Notes under the pieces: model-generated
Databases searched by the model: none
Told to the model about the DNA's origin: nothing
Seen by the model: the letters and a program-made list of their open reading frames with translations, nothing else
Part shown: positions 1 to 8,892 of the stretch, piece after piece
Numbering within the stretch: the stretch's first letter is position 1
How the letters are laid out: each line of letters opens with the position of its first letter
Program-made: the position numbers and the translations under genes
NCBI RefSeq assembly: GCF_019969725.1
Contig: NZ_JAHXYW010000006.1
Span: 124,001 to 188,000 of the forward strand
Direction of reading: 5' to 3'
Source of the DNA: Neobacillus bataviensis
GTDB lineage: Bacteria > Bacillota > Bacilli > Bacillales_B > DSM-18226
Length of the DNA stretch: 64,000 bases

Positions 1-33
1 TTTTGAAACATCCAGACCAATGACTGGATTCAT
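1..33 (-). CDS. IS110-family transposase, N-terminal end only (cut by window edge)
   Basis: Reading the minus strand from 33 gives MNPVIGLDVSK, the typical beginning of IS110-family DEDD recombinases (RuvC-like first Asp in the GLDVSK motif). An AGGAGG-type ribosome binding site (positions 42-49, minus strand) sits at a correct distance. Only 11 codons lie in the window, so intactness cannot be judged. The family call rests on this short N-terminal motif and on the long structured leader upstream. Confidence 0.6.
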   Translation of the reverse strand, partial: MNPVIGLDVSK

Positions 34-232
34 TCTAAAATCTCCTCCTAAACTAGTAATTTGCCAGTAACCCCTAATCCTCCATGCAGTATCACAGCTT
101 AGCTTGTTATACGAGATCTAAGTCCCAACCAGCCTCAATCATGTTTCTACAAGTAGGGGGCGAACCGTTTAGCTGACGGGGTCAAAGCCCCACGGGCAGT
201 TACGTTCTACCCTGGCTACTGATATAATAAGA
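34..232 (-). ncRNA. IS110 leader, candidate bridge RNA region
   Basis: About 200 non-coding bases precede the IS110-type transposase start. They are more GC-rich and more structured than the neighbouring AT-rich DNA, with small hairpins such as GGGG/CCCC at 178-191 and CCGT/ACGG at 165-179. In IS110-group elements the non-coding end upstream of the recombinase encodes the bridge RNA that pairs with target and donor DNA. The position and orientation fit, but no binding loop or element end could be fixed from one copy. The right boundary is approximate. Confidence 0.35.
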
Positions 233-241
233 CCAAAATAA

Positions 242-283
242 ATAAGGTCAACCAGAAATATTTAGCATTCTGGTTAACCTTAT
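242..283. terminator. 16-bp inverted repeat, possible bidirectional terminator
   Basis: Arms 242-257 and 268-283 are complementary over 16 bases with one mismatch (ATAAGGT..ACCAGAA against its reverse complement), with a 10-base AT-rich loop. It separates the IS110 leader from the cupin gene. There is no clear T-run directly after the stem, so a role as IS end or regulatory hairpin is equally possible. Confidence 0.4.
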
Positions 284-290
284 AATACGA

Positions 291-310
291 ACGAGGCAGG
301 ATAGTTTAGT
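291..310. repeat. Dispersed GCAGGATAGT repeat, copy 1
   Basis: ACGAGGCAGGATAGTTTAGT. The core ACGAGGCAGGATAGT is repeated exactly at 6788-6802, and relatives lie at 811-831, 5451-5490, 10188-10208 and 54656-54686. It lies outside any gene. Confidence 0.55.
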
Positions 311-382
311 AAGAAAAAGGTATTTTCGTTCCATTGTCGAATTAGGTCAATTTAGGATGATTAGATTTGAAGGAGAATGAAG

Positions 383-727
383 ATGCAGAAAAAAGGACAA
401 TTAGAGGTTTTTAACCTAAATGAATTAATAAAAGACCAATGTGACTACACAAATTTTATTGTAAGTGAAATAAATGACCACGCTCTTAGAATAGCAGTGA
501 TTAATGGAGAATTTCACTGGCATAAACACGAGAATTGCGATGAATTATTTTATGTATTGGAAGGTGAACTTTTCATAGACTTAGAAAATGATGAAACAGT
601 TTCATTGAAACCAGGTGAAATATTTACTGTACCTGCTAATACAATGCATCGGACTCGTTCAAACGAACGGACAGTTAATATATGTTTTGAAAAGGTAAGT
701 AATGATATAAATGGAACCAACAGTTGA
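383..727 (+). CDS. Small single-domain cupin protein
   Basis: A 114-residue protein almost entirely made of one cupin beta-barrel. Cupin motif 1 is clear (HWHKHENCDELFYVLEGE, with His, His and Glu metal ligands) and motif 2 follows (PGEIFTVPANTMH, with the fourth ligand His). The metal site is therefore complete. Small cupins of this type act as isomerases, dioxygenases or sensors, and the sequence does not decide which. ATG at 383 was chosen over ATG at 377 because AGGAG at 371-375 is only one base from the first. The gene stands alone, upstream of a repeat-rich gap. Confidence 0.85.
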   Translation: MQKKGQLEVFNLNELIKDQCDYTNFIVSEINDHALRIAVINGEFHWHKHENCDELFYVLEGELFIDLENDETVSLKPGEIFTVPANTMHRTRSNERTVNICFEKVSNDINGTNS

Positions 728-810
728 TTGTTACCATCAATTAAGTTGAAATTAAACGGGTTCAAGAGTTAAACATTGGGATGGCTGCGGCGATCCCTTT
801 CTTTATTCGA

Positions 811-831
811 CTAACGAAGCAGTTTAGCTTA
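811..831. repeat. Dispersed GCAGGATAGT repeat, degenerate copy 2
   Basis: CTAACGAAGCAGTTTAGCTT belongs to the same family as 291-310. It follows a GC-richer stretch from 778 (GGATGGCTGCGGCGATCC) that may be the rest of the same repeat. It lies between the cupin and the next ORF. Confidence 0.4.
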
Positions 832-898
832 ACAAGATTCACTCAAATTAGATGATTATCTTATGGTGAAATTTAGTCGAGGAGGGTATTGATTTATT

Positions 899-1189
899 AT
901 GGATAAAGTTATTAATGGTTTTTTAGAAACCGAAATAAAAGATCAAGACTTTTATGATGGGATAATCGATTTTATAACAAATAATAATATCAGGAATGGT
1001 GAATATGAGTGCAATGAGTATGTAATAAAAAAAATGGACCATACAAACTTTATAATTTTTCTAGAGTACACATTTCCTGATGATAAGAACCCTAGAATTA
1101 TTCCTGGTTCTACATCAATTTATAGGGATGATTTAATGAAAATAATTAATGAATTTGCCAAAAAGCAAGGCTTTCAAATGAATATTTAG
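899..1189 (+). CDS. Hypothetical protein, 96 aa
   Basis: Not recognised. A soluble, acidic, AT-rich ORF of 96 residues without signal peptide or membrane segment, preceded by GGAGGG at 881-886 (a somewhat long 12-base spacing). Composition is balanced (aromatic residues, Lys and Asp throughout), which suggests a genuine small globular protein. Such orphan ORFs are common as immunity or accessory proteins, but nothing here supports that role. Confidence 0.5.
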   Translation: MDKVINGFLETEIKDQDFYDGIIDFITNNNIRNGEYECNEYVIKKMDHTNFIIFLEYTFPDDKNPRIIPGSTSIYRDDLMKIINEFAKKQGFQMNI

Positions 1190-1603
1190 CCATAGAAAAA
1201 CTGCACGTATGGTTGATAAGGAGGAGCGGACATTTTAATTAATTATTTTTTGCATTTTCATAAAATTCCACAAATTATGTTTGTTTCCCCCAATTTTAAG
1301 AGAAAATACTCCGCTAAAAAAATTGGTTTCGACAAAATTATTAATATTTTTCCTGATAATAACTTAAAATTCTATTTTATGATTGTTTAATCGACTATCT
1401 TTTAAACTGAAATTGTCACATATAAGTCTATCGAACTATGCTTTAATCCCCCAATTTACTGTGATTTAAGGTGTATGTACAATTCTAATTGTATTTATTT
1501 ACTCTGAATGGTTGGTAAATGGTAATTTCTATTAATTTACTAAACTCATAAAAGTAGAGAAATAAATATAAAAATTAAATCAAATAAAAAGGGGGCAAAG
1601 TTA
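1190..1603. promoter_or_regulatory. Long AT-rich leader of the S8 protease, with CCCCCAA motifs
   Basis: A 414-base gap with no convincing ORF. It contains TTCCCCCAATTTT at 1285-1297 and ATCCCCCAATTT at 1446-1457, the only C-runs in a very AT-rich stretch. The same motif recurs upstream of the secreted protein gene at 19435. The gap probably holds the protease promoter and a regulator site. No -35/-10 pair could be assigned with confidence. Confidence 0.4.
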
Positions 1604-4600
1604 ATGACTAAGAGTAAATTGAAGGCATTTAAAGTGATGACTACTGCAGCTGTAACAACCTTACTTCTTTCATCATTGACAGTTTTTGCGGAAACGAATG
1701 ATAATTCAACCAACACAGTCACTACAGATGATTCAGCATTACAATCTTTTATTAAAGAAGCGCGTGAAATGAATTGGTTAAAGGACGAGCAGTCTGATCA
1801 AGAGCAGGTGGAAGTAGATCAAAATCACAAGCCATTTGAGTATGCTCCTAACGATTCAGTACGAGTGATTGTAGAAATGACAGGAGATCCTGTACAAAGT
1901 GGCAAAGGAAATGAATCTGAAAAGAAAAAATTAAAGCAAGCTCAACAATCCTTAATCAAAGAGATTAAAGAAACGAAAAAGTTGAATGTGAAAGAGCGCC
2001 ATCACTTTGTAACAGGTATTAATGGCTTCAGTTTAGATACACAGTACAAAAATATTAAAGAAATCGAAAAATTACCTGAAGTGGCTCGCGTTGAAATTGC
2101 TGAAGTCTTTCAACCAGCGATGAACTCTAGCGATTCTATGGTACAAGCGAGACAAGTATGGGAAGAGTTAGGATACCATGGTGAGGGAATGCTGGTTGCT
2201 GTTGTTGATAGCGGAGTGGACTATCGCCATCAAGATCTAACCCTGTCTAACACAGGAAAAGCAAAAGAAAAGTTAACCTCTACTAGTATAAAAGAAAAAT
2301 TAGCCGAAACAGCTGTAGATGAGCGTTGGTATACAGATAAAGTGCCAACTGGTTACGATTGGGCCGACCAAGACCAAGATGTTCTCCCTTATGCTTCCTC
2401 GCATGGAACGCATGTTTCAGGAACGATTGGCGGCAATGCAACAAATGAAATTGACGGAGTAAAAGGGATTGCACCTGATGCGCAAATCTTAGCGGAAAAA
2501 GTCTTTTCAGATTATTATTCAGGGGCATATGCAGACGATATTATTGCTGGAATCAATCATGCGGTTGAAATGGATGCCGATGTCATTAACTTAAGCTTAG
2601 GGACTGACGCAGATTTTGTGGATGAAAATAATCCGATACAAAAAGCAGTTCGTAATGCTACGGAGCAAGGAGTATTAGTAGTAGCAGCAGGTGGGAACGC
2701 ATTCTACAGTACTAAAGGTGGAGACACGAAATATACTCATCCACCATATGCAGAAAATCCTGATATTGGAGTAGTAGGGGCACCTGGTTCAAGTCCGTAT
2801 GCTTTACAAGTAGCCTCTTATGAAAGTGATCAAGTCCATATGGACACCCTTACTCTTTCAGATGGGAAGTCACTTATTTACAAACGCAATCAAGGTTTTT
2901 CTTTGGGAGATGTCTTTGCTAAAGATGAAGAGCTTGAGTTAGTTTATGTAGGTTATGGTCGTACTCAGGATTTCACAAAAGATGTTTCAGGTAAAATTGT
3001 GGTGGCTGAACAACAATATGCGGGCAGTGAAGCCTACATACCTGCTTTCCAGAAAGGAGCAAAGGGAGTAATTGTGGTTCCTTTAGCGGCACAAGGGGAT
3101 TATGCCAACTTAAACAGTGTAGCGGCTAGTACGCAAGTCGCTGAAGGACAAGCCTTGATTCAACGTTTGAAAAATAATGAAAAAATTACAGTTCGCGTGG
3201 GTAAGGGGACTTGGATCGATAATAAAACCAAGGGAACGATGTCTGGATTCTCATCATATGGTGCACCTCATACCCTTGATTTTAAACCTGAACTTAGCGC
3301 ACCTGGTGGTAAAATTTATTCTACTGTTTTTGGTAACAAATATGATACTTATAGCGGAACTTCGATGGCTACTCCACACGTAGCAGGTGCAGGAGCTTTG
3401 GTGTTACAGTCACTCTATGAAAAAGGCGTCACCAAAGGTGCAAATGCTGTTTATCAAACGAAAACAGCTTTGATGAATACGGCTCAAATCGTAATGGACC
3501 CGGCAACAGATGGGAAAATTCCATATTCACCACGTAAACAAGGCTCAGGGATGATGCAAATTGCCAATACACTAAAGACACCTGTATTAGTGAAAAATAA
3601 GTTTGCTGAGCCAGAAAATGCAGCTGCTGTGGAATTAAAAGAGATTAAGCAGGATAAGGTAAAATTTATGCTTTCGTTAGAGGCGTTAAATGGTAAAGAT
3701 TCTCCAGACGAGATTACTTATGATGTGTATCTAGATCTTTTAACAGACGATACCGAGCAGAAAGATCTTGATATAAATCATGATCTGAAGAACGAACGGA
3801 CGAAGGAAGTGTTAAAGCTAAACGATAAGCGAATTGAAGGGGCAACAGCGAAAATTAATGGAAAAGATTTTAGCGACACCATACCTGCTACCTTTACTGT
3901 GAAAAAAGGTCATCTGCAAGATTTAGCTGTAGATATTGAACTTCCAGATGGATTGAAGAAAAATATATTTGTAGAAGGATATGTTCGCTTTGTTCCAAGA
4001 AATGGAGATCAAGCTTCGATTCCATCTTTATCCATACCATATATGGGCTTTTATGGTGAATGGGATGAACCTCAGAACTTAGATGCACCGATGTGGGACA
4101 AAAATGCATTTGTACTTGAAACAGCTCTATTTCCTTATTGGGGTCAGAAAAACTGGCTAGGTAAACCAACAAATATACCAATTGGTTATGATAAGGTGGC
4201 AAAAACATTTGACGAACAAAGAATGGCTGATTCTCCATATGCTGCAAATCAAGGTATTTATGGGATCTTTACAACCTTGCGCAATGTAAAAAAGGTACAC
4301 CAGTATATTGAAGATGCCTCTGGTAATCTAGTTCGTGATCTTGGAGATTACAGTGAAATAACAGGAGAACCATGGAAGTTTAGAAAAAATGTAATGGCAA
4401 ATGGCGACTACTGGCAGCCTGGATATGGATGGGATTTGAAAACAGTAGATGGAAAAGTGGTCCCAGATGGAAAGTATCAATTTGTTATAGAGAGCACATT
4501 AGATTATGAGGGAGCAAGACTTCAAAAGATTAAGCTTCCGATTAGTGTTGATTCTGTTGGACCAAAAGCAGAAAATATTCAAATTAACAAAACACCAGAA

Positions 4601-5107
4601 AATAAGTATTTGATTACTTGGGACATGAAGGATAATGAAGGGGGAAGCGGCCTAACTAAATCCATTGCTTATGTCAATGGCAGTTATAAGAATATTTCGC
4701 CAACACAAACATCCCTGCTAGTGAATGATGAACCGAAAAGTATAATCTTTATGCTATTTGACTGGGCAGGTAATGTTAGTTATGAAATATATGGAGATCG
4801 CTCAAATTTAAAAGAGGAGTTATTCCTTTCAGTGTTAGATGTATGGCAAAGACCAATAACGCCACAAGAACCAGGTCATATTTTAGGAGTAGGCGTGAAA
4901 AAACTAAACTGGAAATTTACAATCTCAGATCCATCAGGAAAAGTGATCGAAACTTGGACAGAAAAAAATACAGAAACTGCTTATAAAATATGGACCCCAA
5001 CTGCTGATATGCCTGCTGGGAAATATAAAGTAACCTGTGAGATGGAAGATGAGACGGGTCTAAAGATCAGCGCAAGAGAACGTTATATGACGGTAGTGAA
5101 ACCTTAA
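1604..5107 (+). CDS. Large secreted S8 (subtilisin-family) serine protease
   Basis: 1167 residues. A signal peptide spans about 1-29, followed by a propeptide-like region (about 65-170). The subtilase domain carries a complete triad: Asp202 (VVDSGVD), His267 (SHGTHVSGT) and Ser587 (GTSMATPHVAGA), with oxyanion Asn365 (AAGGN). The roughly 220 residues between Asn365 and Ser587 contain a PA-like insertion, as in Vpr, lactocepin and C5a-peptidase types. The C-terminal 550 residues form Fn3-like and Ig-like beta domains (fn3_5/FlgD-Ig type). No LPXTG or S-layer anchor is visible at the C-terminus (ending YMTVVKP), so the enzyme is probably released or held by the wall non-covalently. Likely role: extracellular protein degradation. 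The gene is monocistronic, with a good terminator downstream. Confidence 0.93.
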   Translation: MTKSKLKAFKVMTTAAVTTLLLSSLTVFAETNDNSTNTVTTDDSALQSFIKEAREMNWLKDEQSDQEQVEVDQNHKPFEYAPNDSVRVIVEMTGDPVQSGKGNESEKKKLKQAQQSLIKEIKETKKLNVKERHHFVTGINGFSLDTQYKNIKEIEKLPEVARVEIAEVFQPAMNSSDSMVQARQVWEELGYHGEGMLVAVVDSGVDYRHQDLTLSNTGKAKEKLTSTSIKEKLAETAVDERWYTDKVPTGYDWADQDQDVLPYASSHGTHVSGTIGGNATNEIDGVKGIAPDAQILAEKVFSDYYSGAYADDIIAGINHAVEMDADVINLSLGTDADFVDENNPIQKAVRNATEQGVLVVAAGGNAFYSTKGGDTKYTHPPYAENPDIGVVGAPGSSPYALQVASYESDQVHMDTLTLSDGKSLIYKRNQGFSLGDVFAKDEELELVYVGYGRTQDFTKDVSGKIVVAEQQYAGSEAYIPAFQKGAKGVIVVPLAAQGDYANLNSVAASTQVAEGQALIQRLKNNEKITVRVGKGTWIDNKTKGTMSGFSSYGAPHTLDFKPELSAPGGKIYSTVFGNKYDTYSGTSMATPHVAGAGALVLQSLYEKGVTKGANAVYQTKTALMNTAQIVMDPATDGKIPYSPRKQGSGMMQIANTLKTPVLVKNKFAEPENAAAVELKEIKQDKVKFMLSLEALNGKDSPDEITYDVYLDLLTDDTEQKDLDINHDLKNERTKEVLKLNDKRIEGATAKINGKDFSDTIPATFTVKKGHLQDLAVDIELPDGLKKNIFVEGYVRFVPRNGDQASIPSLSIPYMGFYGEWDEPQNLDAPMWDKNAFVLETALFPYWGQKNWLGKPTNIPIGYDKVAKTFDEQRMADSPYAANQGIYGIFTTLRNVKKVHQYIEDASGNLVRDLGDYSEITGEPWKFRKNVMANGDYWQPGYGWDLKTVDGKVVPDGKYQFVIESTLDYEGARLQKIKLPISVDSVGPKAENIQINKTPENKYLITWDMKDNEGGSGLTKSIAYVNGSYKNISPTQTSLLVNDEPKSIIFMLFDWAGNVSYEIYGDRSNLKEELFLSVLDVWQRPITPQEPGHILGVGVKKLNWKFTISDPSGKVIETWTEKNTETAYKIWTPTADMPAGKYKVTCEMEDETGLKISARERYMTVVKP

Positions 5108-5233
5108 TAAACGAAATCATAATATAATTTCAGATACCAATGGAATTTAAATAAGATGACCCCTGTTGAATACTAAGCCGTTCTCTTTTGAGGTACCCGC
5201 ACCTAAAAAAACACATATAAAAGCATCTATAAT

Positions 5234-5271
5234 CCAGAGCAATTCGCGTATGAATTAGCTCTGCTTTTTTA
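5234..5271 (+). terminator. Rho-independent terminator of the S8 protease
   Basis: CAGAGCAATTC pairs with GAATTAGCTCTG (one bulged A) and is followed by CTTTTTT. It lies 127 bases after the protease stop. The rest of the 5108-5498 gap shows no gene; it holds this hairpin and the repeat at 5451-5490. Confidence 0.75.
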
Positions 5272-5450
5272 TTGTTATTTCAAGGTTTGTCGAAGAAGTC
5301 ACGTTTGAATCCGCTATATAAATCTGGATTGGCACCCGTAAACTTGATATTTAATGCTCTTTCATAAATAACAAATTCATTAGAGCCAATTTAATCAACC
5401 GAATAATGATTATGTAAAGTTAAAATATTTATTAGTTAGATAAGTCTCTT

Positions 5451-5490
5451 TACGAAAGGGCAGGTTAGTCAATAAAAAAGCACTGCTATT
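5451..5490. repeat. Dispersed GCAGGTTAGTCAATAAAA repeat, copy 3
   Basis: A 40-base stretch whose last 31 bases recur almost unchanged at 54656-54686 (GGCAGGTTAGTCAATAAAA, then GCACTGCTATT), 49 kb away. The TACGAAAGGGCAGGTTAGT part links it to the 291-310 and 6788-6802 copies. It is intergenic. Confidence 0.6.
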
Positions 5491-5498
5491 TTAATATT

Positions 5499-5945
5499 TT
5501 AAACCTTTTCATACCATATTTCAAAAACATAAGCAATTAAGGCTATTGTAACAAAAATTAATAATAAATTTAAACTACTTATTGTAAAGTGAGTCAATTT
5601 CCTTGCTTCAACAAATTTAAGTATCACCCAAGCACCAAACGCATCAATAACAATATTTGTTGCAAGGTATAACCAAAAGTTTCTGAATGTAAAATAAAAA
5701 ACCCATATTGTAGTTATGAAGAATGCGCCGTACGCAAAGCTCACACTTGTTATGTATCCCCAGGGCACTATCGCTTCTTTGATTTGCCACAACTTATATG
5801 TATATCCTATTTCATAGACGATGGTTACTAATAATGCAGTAAATATTGTTACTGGCATGTACCTTTTGATACCCTCTTTTTTCATAAAAAATAATGTTAA
5901 CCATGGAATAATTAATAGTAACCATAAAATCAGCTTATTGGACAT
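5499..5945 (-). CDS. CBO0543-like integral membrane protein
   Basis: About 148 residues with roughly five hydrophobic helices (starting LILWLLLIIPWLTLFF), an aromatic-rich middle and a short charged C-terminus. Pattern and length resemble the CBO0543 family of small Bacillus/Clostridium membrane proteins of unknown function. The ATG at 5945 was chosen: AGGTGG at 5956-5961 is 10 bases away, whereas the in-frame GTG at 5954 is almost in contact with it. Single gene, no operon partner. Confidence 0.65.
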   Translation of the reverse strand: MSNKLILWLLLIIPWLTLFFMKKEGIKRYMPVTIFTALLVTIVYEIGYTYKLWQIKEAIVPWGYITSVSFAYGAFFITTIWVFYFTFRNFWLYLATNIVIDAFGAWVILKFVEARKLTHFTISSLNLLLIFVTIALIAYVFEIWYEKV

Positions 5946-6288
5946 TATATTCACACCACCTAATACTTCTATATTGCATTTTTAACAAAATGTGGTGATT
6001 TTATGTATTACACGTTTGCTGTTTAGTGACCATTAATTCTAATGAATTGTTAGTACACAATTTTCTTCTAATATGAATGAAATTAAGTAACTCATTTATT
6101 TTTCTTTAAAAACATTTAAAGTGTAAAATTGATTGTGAAATAATGTACTTAAAGTAAACCAGCTAATAGTTTGTCAACATTTTTCAATAAAAAGTTAAAA
6201 CTGAAAATGATATACTAAAAATCTGCATGCTAAATAACCTTCCTTAAAACCATTGGAAGGTTTTGTTTTATTTAGTTGGATATAGTTT
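5946..6288. other. AT-rich gap, no gene; one hairpin
   Basis: No credible ORF on either strand. The only clear structure is an 8-bp hairpin at 6236-6262 (AACCTTCC/GGAAGGTT) followed on the + strand by TTGTTTTATTT, so it could terminate transcription entering from the left. It lies close to the end of the IS110 remnant. Confidence 0.4.
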
Positions 6289-6790
6289 TTAAGATATATC
6301 TTGGAAAGTAGTTCTGCTTTTTAGTAAGGCATAAATCCAATGTAAGAGCTTATTTACACACGCAATCATGGCTACTCTGAAGGGTTTTCCTTCTTCTCGT
6401 TTCTTGTCGTAAAACTCTCTTAGTCTTTTATTGCGTGGAATGATCTCATCGTTTGTTTTCTTTTTATGGGCATCCCGAATGCCACTCTGAACAGCAATAT
6501 ACAAGGCATGACGAAGTCTACACGAGCCACGTTTGGTTATTCGGTTTACTGAAGCAGTAAACTTTCCAGAAGAGTACACACTAGGATCTATTCCAGCGAA
6601 TGCAACTAACTTCTTGGCATCGTTAAACCGATCTATCTCTCCAATTTCAGAAATAATCGTTGCAGCGATTTTTTCTCCGATTCCAGGGATAGATTGGAGT
6701 ATCTCATATTCTTCAATTTCTTTAGCGAGAGCATCTATTTCATTCGCAATGTTGGATAGGTGCTCTTCATATTGAAGATCAATCTTTACG
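6289..6790 (-). pseudogene. IS110-family transposase, C-terminal fragment
   Basis: The minus-strand frame reads without stops from about 6790 to 6289 and gives the transposase_20 helix-hairpin-helix region (ILQSIPGIGEKIAATIISEIG), then the conserved KLVAFAGIDPSVYSSGKF, ASVNRITKRGSCRLRHALY and a Lys/Arg-rich tail. The N-terminal RuvC-like half is missing. The coding match stops where the dispersed repeat ACGAGGCAGGATAGT begins (6788). This is a 5'-truncated, non-functional remnant of an IS110 element, in the same orientation as the copy at the left window edge. Confidence 0.85.
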
Positions 6791-6802
6791 AGGCAGGATA
6801 GT
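6788..6802. repeat. Dispersed GCAGGATAGT repeat, copy 4, at the IS110 breakpoint
   Basis: ACGAGGCAGGATAGT is identical to 291-305. It sits exactly where similarity of the IS110 remnant to transposases ends, marking a deletion or recombination junction. Confidence 0.6.
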
Positions 6803-7220
6803 ATAACAGTAATGTAAGTAAATTGAACCCATTTAGGAAATGAAATTGTGTTAAATATTAGCGATAATGAAATTATTTCTTACAATGTTAACCTCAAAGA
6901 AAAAGTAATTAGCATTCACACCCTTTCTGAGATAGGGCTGTACTAAAATATCCAATTATATCTTTTACCCTTTATTTTCAGGAGAACTTATACGATTTTC
7001 TAACTGTACATAAATAAAATTATACATAATTCATTTGGATTACTAATGAACCTTGCCTATAATTATTTAAAATTAAGACCCGCAGCCGTTGCTGTGGGTC
7101 TCTTTCTGCTTATCAAAGATCTACACAATGTACTGCTGGGCGTTGAACTATACCGGGCAGATTACGCTAATAACACTAAACATTAAGCGCCCATATTGAG
7201 TATCCTTTTGTTAGTCGCTT
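6803..7220. other. Gap without gene; terminator-like hairpin
   Basis: No supported ORF. A good hairpin at 7077-7100 (GACCCGCAGC/GCTGTGGGTC, one G-U pair) followed by TCTTTCT is a terminator-like relic on the + strand with no gene in front of it. It marks the left edge of the GC-richer block that starts near 7.2 kb. Confidence 0.45.
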
Positions 7221-8093
7221 TTAAGTTGAAGAAGCAAATAATCCCGAATGATGGTGCTGGTAATCGCTTAACAACCGCTGCATTTTTTCCACCGTACCGT
7301 CCGGATGGGGGACGTGGATGGAAACCGTCAAGCTTGGATCCTCCAAATATTGAAACGAAACAAGATCGAAGTTTAAGATCCCGAGATTCGGACAACGAAG
7401 CGCCTTTGGGGCATCAATGGCTTCTAGAATCTCATGAGACTCCCAAAATTCCAGGAATTCAGGGCTGGCTTGACACAGCGCATCGAACTGTTCAGACCAC
7501 CAAGGGTCGTCAACGTGACGCGCATACCCTGCATGGAATTTAGCGGCTATCCGGCGCGCATGCAGTTCCCATTGGTCTCCCTTGATGTAGCGAAAACGGG
7601 GAGAAGTAAAGGTCATCCAAACAAAATTTCGCTCTTTTTCCGACAAGATGGCGAGATCCCCGTTCAATGCGCAGTAGGCAGCATTCCAGGCAATGATGTT
7701 CATGCGTGCATCCATGACATTCGCCGGGGAAGTGTTTTGGCTATCTAAAAAACTTTGAAGCGCCCGGCTCACCTGAGCAGATACCTTCGTTTCTACTAAG
7801 GGGAGTTGTTTGCGTGCAAGAAAAAACAGATGCCTGCGTTCCGATTCATCAAGCCTAAGCGCAACGGCAATTCGCTCAAGGACCTCAGAAGATACGTTGA
7901 TATGGCGGCCTTGTTCCAAATAGGTATACCAGTCCAATCCCACGTCCGCCAACAAGGCAACTTCGCCGCGGCGAAGTCCAGGCGTGCGTCTGCGTCCGGA
8001 CTCCGGCAATCCCACTTGCTTAGGGGTAATCCGTTCCCGGCGGATGCGTAAAAAACGGGCTAATTCCTCATAACGATCCAGCTTGATCGACAT
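7221..8093 (-). CDS. XRE-type regulator with MmyB-like ligand-binding domain
   Basis: 290 residues. The N-terminal helix-turn-helix carries the family hallmark RTPGLRRGEVALLADVGLDW followed by YTYLEQGR. The rest matches the MmyB-like PAS-type domain (MDARMNIIAWNAAYCAL, then FVWMTFTSPRFRYIKGDQWE and HVDDPWWSEQFDAL). Such regulators usually repress a divergent oxidoreductase operon in response to a small ligand. ATG at 8093 was chosen because AGGAGG at 8104-8109 is 10 bases from it and only one base from the ATG at 8102. It is divergent from the FMN reductase operon, with a perfect palindrome between them. Base composition is clearly more GC-rich than genes to its left. Confidence 0.9.
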   Translation of the reverse strand: MSIKLDRYEELARFLRIRRERITPKQVGLPESGRRRTPGLRRGEVALLADVGLDWYTYLEQGRHINVSSEVLERIAVALRLDESERRHLFFLARKQLPLVETKVSAQVSRALQSFLDSQNTSPANVMDARMNIIAWNAAYCALNGDLAILSEKERNFVWMTFTSPRFRYIKGDQWELHARRIAAKFHAGYARHVDDPWWSEQFDALCQASPEFLEFWESHEILEAIDAPKALRCPNLGILNFDLVSFQYLEDPSLTVSIHVPHPDGTVEKMQRLLSDYQHHHSGLFASST

Positions 8094-8123
8094 GATTACC
8101 ATGCCTCCTATCAAATGATGAAA

Positions 8124-8142
8124 GTAGGATTCCCAATCCTAC
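8124..8142. promoter_or_regulatory. Perfect palindrome, candidate operator of the XRE/MmyB regulator
   Basis: GTAGGATT-CCC-AATCCTAC: 8-bp perfect arms with a 3-base spacer, located 31 bases before the regulator start in the divergent promoter region. The size and symmetry fit a dimeric HTH repressor site that could control both directions. Confidence 0.6.
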
Positions 8143-8288
8143 GATAACCAGATCTCTTCCTGGCTTTGTCGGGTGCGTATACACTAGATTATATCATCCT
8201 TCGGGATGAAGCAAGAATAGAAAGGGGCAGAGGTCAGAGTTTGAACCTGTTCATGTCCATTCGAACCAAAATAATTGAGGTGATCAAA

Positions 8289-8858
8289 ATGAAAGTAGCA
8301 GCAATTGTCGGAAGTATTCGTAAGGAATCGTATAATATGAAGTTGGCCCGCTACATCCAAAACCGTTACAAGCACTTTTTCCAGTTGGAGGTGTTAAACA
8401 TTCGGGAGCTCCCCTTTTATGACCAGGATATTGAGGCTGCTCCACCGCAATCGGTTATCGATTTTAAGGTGAAGGTTGCAGCAGCAGATGCGGTATTATG
8501 GGTAACCCCAGAGTATAATTCGACAATTCCCGGCGTGATGGTGAATGCGATTGATTGGTTATCCCGCGTGGATCGAGTCATGATTGGAAAGCCCTCATGG
8601 ATCGTAGGGTCTTCCATGGGGATGCTGGGTTCGGTAAAAGGGCAGGGCCATCTGCGCGATATTCTGTTCGCGTCGGGCATTTCCTCACCACTTCTGCCGG
8701 GAAATGAAGTGTACATTGGCTTGGTTCATGAAAAGTTTGATGGAAAGGGTGAGTTGACGGACGAACCTACTATTCAGTATCTTGATCTCGTAGCGGAAAA
8801 CTTCGTGAAATGGATGAAGGAGCAATCCCGACTGAAAGGGCTGCAAGACGCAAAATGA
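8289..8858 (+). CDS. NADPH-dependent FMN reductase family protein
   Basis: 189 residues, flavodoxin-like fold. It begins MKVAAIVGSIRKESYNMKLA, the FMN-phosphate-binding loop of the SsuE/ArsH/azobenzene-reductase group, and has the second signature TPEYNSTIPGVMVNAIDW. Expected activity: NAD(P)H-dependent reduction of FMN, quinones or azo/nitro compounds in the cytoplasm. ATG at 8289 was chosen (TGAGGTGA 7 bases upstream); the frame is open back to 8166 but the extension does not look like family sequence. First gene of a three-gene operon with Dabb and SDR, under the divergent MmyB-type regulator. Confidence 0.9.
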   Translation: MKVAAIVGSIRKESYNMKLARYIQNRYKHFFQLEVLNIRELPFYDQDIEAAPPQSVIDFKVKVAAADAVLWVTPEYNSTIPGVMVNAIDWLSRVDRVMIGKPSWIVGSSMGMLGSVKGQGHLRDILFASGISSPLLPGNEVYIGLVHEKFDGKGELTDEPTIQYLDLVAENFVKWMKEQSRLKGLQDAK

Positions 8859-8892
8859 ATATTCTCAAACAAGAACTAAGGAGGAAAGGAAT

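Noticed and set aside
7196..8051. Plus-strand ORFs of 81-115 aa opposite the MmyB-type regulator
   Set aside because: Antisense shadows caused by the higher G+C content of the regulator gene; no ribosome binding sites or family features.
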